Shown: piece after piece, positions 63,767 to 64,000 of the stretch
How the letters are laid out: each line of letters starts with the position of its first letter
How positions within the stretch are numbered: the stretch's first letter is position 1
Source: an uncultured Kocuria sp.
GTDB taxonomy: Bacteria > Actinomycetota > Actinomycetes > Actinomycetales > Micrococcaceae
NCBI RefSeq assembly: GCF_947500125.1
Contig: NZ_CANMRA010000006.1
Span: 62,001 to 126,000 of the forward strand
DNA: 64,000 nt
Reading direction: 5' to 3'
The notes under the pieces: model-generated
Seen by the model: the letters and a program-made list of their open reading frames with translations, nothing else
What the model was told of the DNA's origin: nothing
The model's database searches: none
Position numbers and translations under genes: made by a program

Positions 63767-64000
63767 GCGGGGACCTCCACGAGGGCGCCGGCCTGGATGT
63801 CGTCGAGAATCCGCCGGGCGGTCGGCCAGTTGTACTGCAACTGTGCCAGCGCCGACGCGCCGCTCCAGGCGTTGAGCGCGCTCGGGTTCACGAGCCGGGC
63901 GCGCGGGCCCTTGAGCGACCGCTCGCGGTGGGCGATGAGCTCGCGGGCGCCGTCGTCGTCGACGATCCCCGACCGGGAGACGACGAGCTCGTGCCACCGG
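63763..64000 (-). CDS. DUF6361-like protein, C-terminal 78 residues only
   Basis: Runs into the right window edge. The visible C-terminus contains ARELIAHRERSLKGPRARLV, NPSALNAWSGASALAQLQYN and WPTARRILDDIQAGALVEV, a pattern I associate with DUF6361-type proteins that sit next to PLD and helicase genes. Its stop overlaps the PLD start as GTGA. It is the first of the visible operon genes, and more may lie further right. The family name is from memory of this pattern. Confidence 0.6.
   Translation of the reverse strand, partial: RWHELVVSRSGIVDDDGARELIAHRERSLKGPRARLVNPSALNAWSGASALAQLQYNWPTARRILDDIQAGALVEVPA

Overview
This window is very GC-rich (about 70% or more by eye), with dense genes, many GTG and TTG starts, ATGA-type overlaps and strong GC hairpin terminators. 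Together with a mycothiol-dependent-isomerase-family enzyme, a class F sortase, LacI/PadR/GntR regulators and Tat-dependent PhoX, this points to an actinobacterium. Micrococcaceae, perhaps Kocuria, is my best guess; no rRNA or tRNA gene is present to confirm it.

Layout. (1) 1-5021: an L-arabinose operon araB-araD-araA (araA runs off the left edge) with a LacI-type regulator and a palindromic operator. (2) 5.2-11.4 kb: aldo/keto reductase, MarR regulator, a GntR + SDR + GntP sugar-acid module, and a CynX-type MFS exporter. (3) 11.5-15.4 kb: a small membrane protein, a class F sortase beside an Excalibur protein with a sorting-signal-like tail, a truncated nagB, a phosphotransferase, and a cold-shock gene. 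(4) 15.7-20.1 kb: a five-gene operon pxpA-BCCP-biotin carboxylase-pxpB-pxpC, in effect a split urea-carboxylase-like enzyme plus the LamB/YcsF protein. (5) 20.2-27.8 kb: a seven-gene catabolic operon (asparaginase-like, imidase/PgdA-like deacetylase, MFS, two SDRs, an orphan CxxC protein, old yellow enzyme) divergent from a LacI regulator, with a palindrome between. (6) 28.2-49.8 kb: mostly housekeeping or peripheral genes: PadR/HAAS pair, GIY-YIG-like protein, small membrane proteins, a flavin monooxygenase with a GAF-type regulator, VOC, HD and DinB-like enzymes, an SbcCD-like pair, MFS, glutamate dehydrogenase, AlkD-like protein, PhoX, CPBP protease and an FAD oxidoreductase.

(7) 49.9-64 kb is the accessory region. 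It holds a pentein-fold protein; a four-gene cassette (VWA/OmpA lipoprotein, four-TM coiled-coil protein, membrane zinc-ribbon protein, coiled-coil protein); a lower-GC stretch (55.6-58.7 kb) with a decayed GIY-YIG gene, two single-TM proteins and an EcsC-family protein; then a tightly overlapped operon of a DUF6361-like protein (cut by the right edge), a PLD-family protein and an SNF2-type helicase. The last group looks like a nucleic-acid-targeting defence operon. No integrase, attachment site, transposase, CRISPR array or RNA gene was found.
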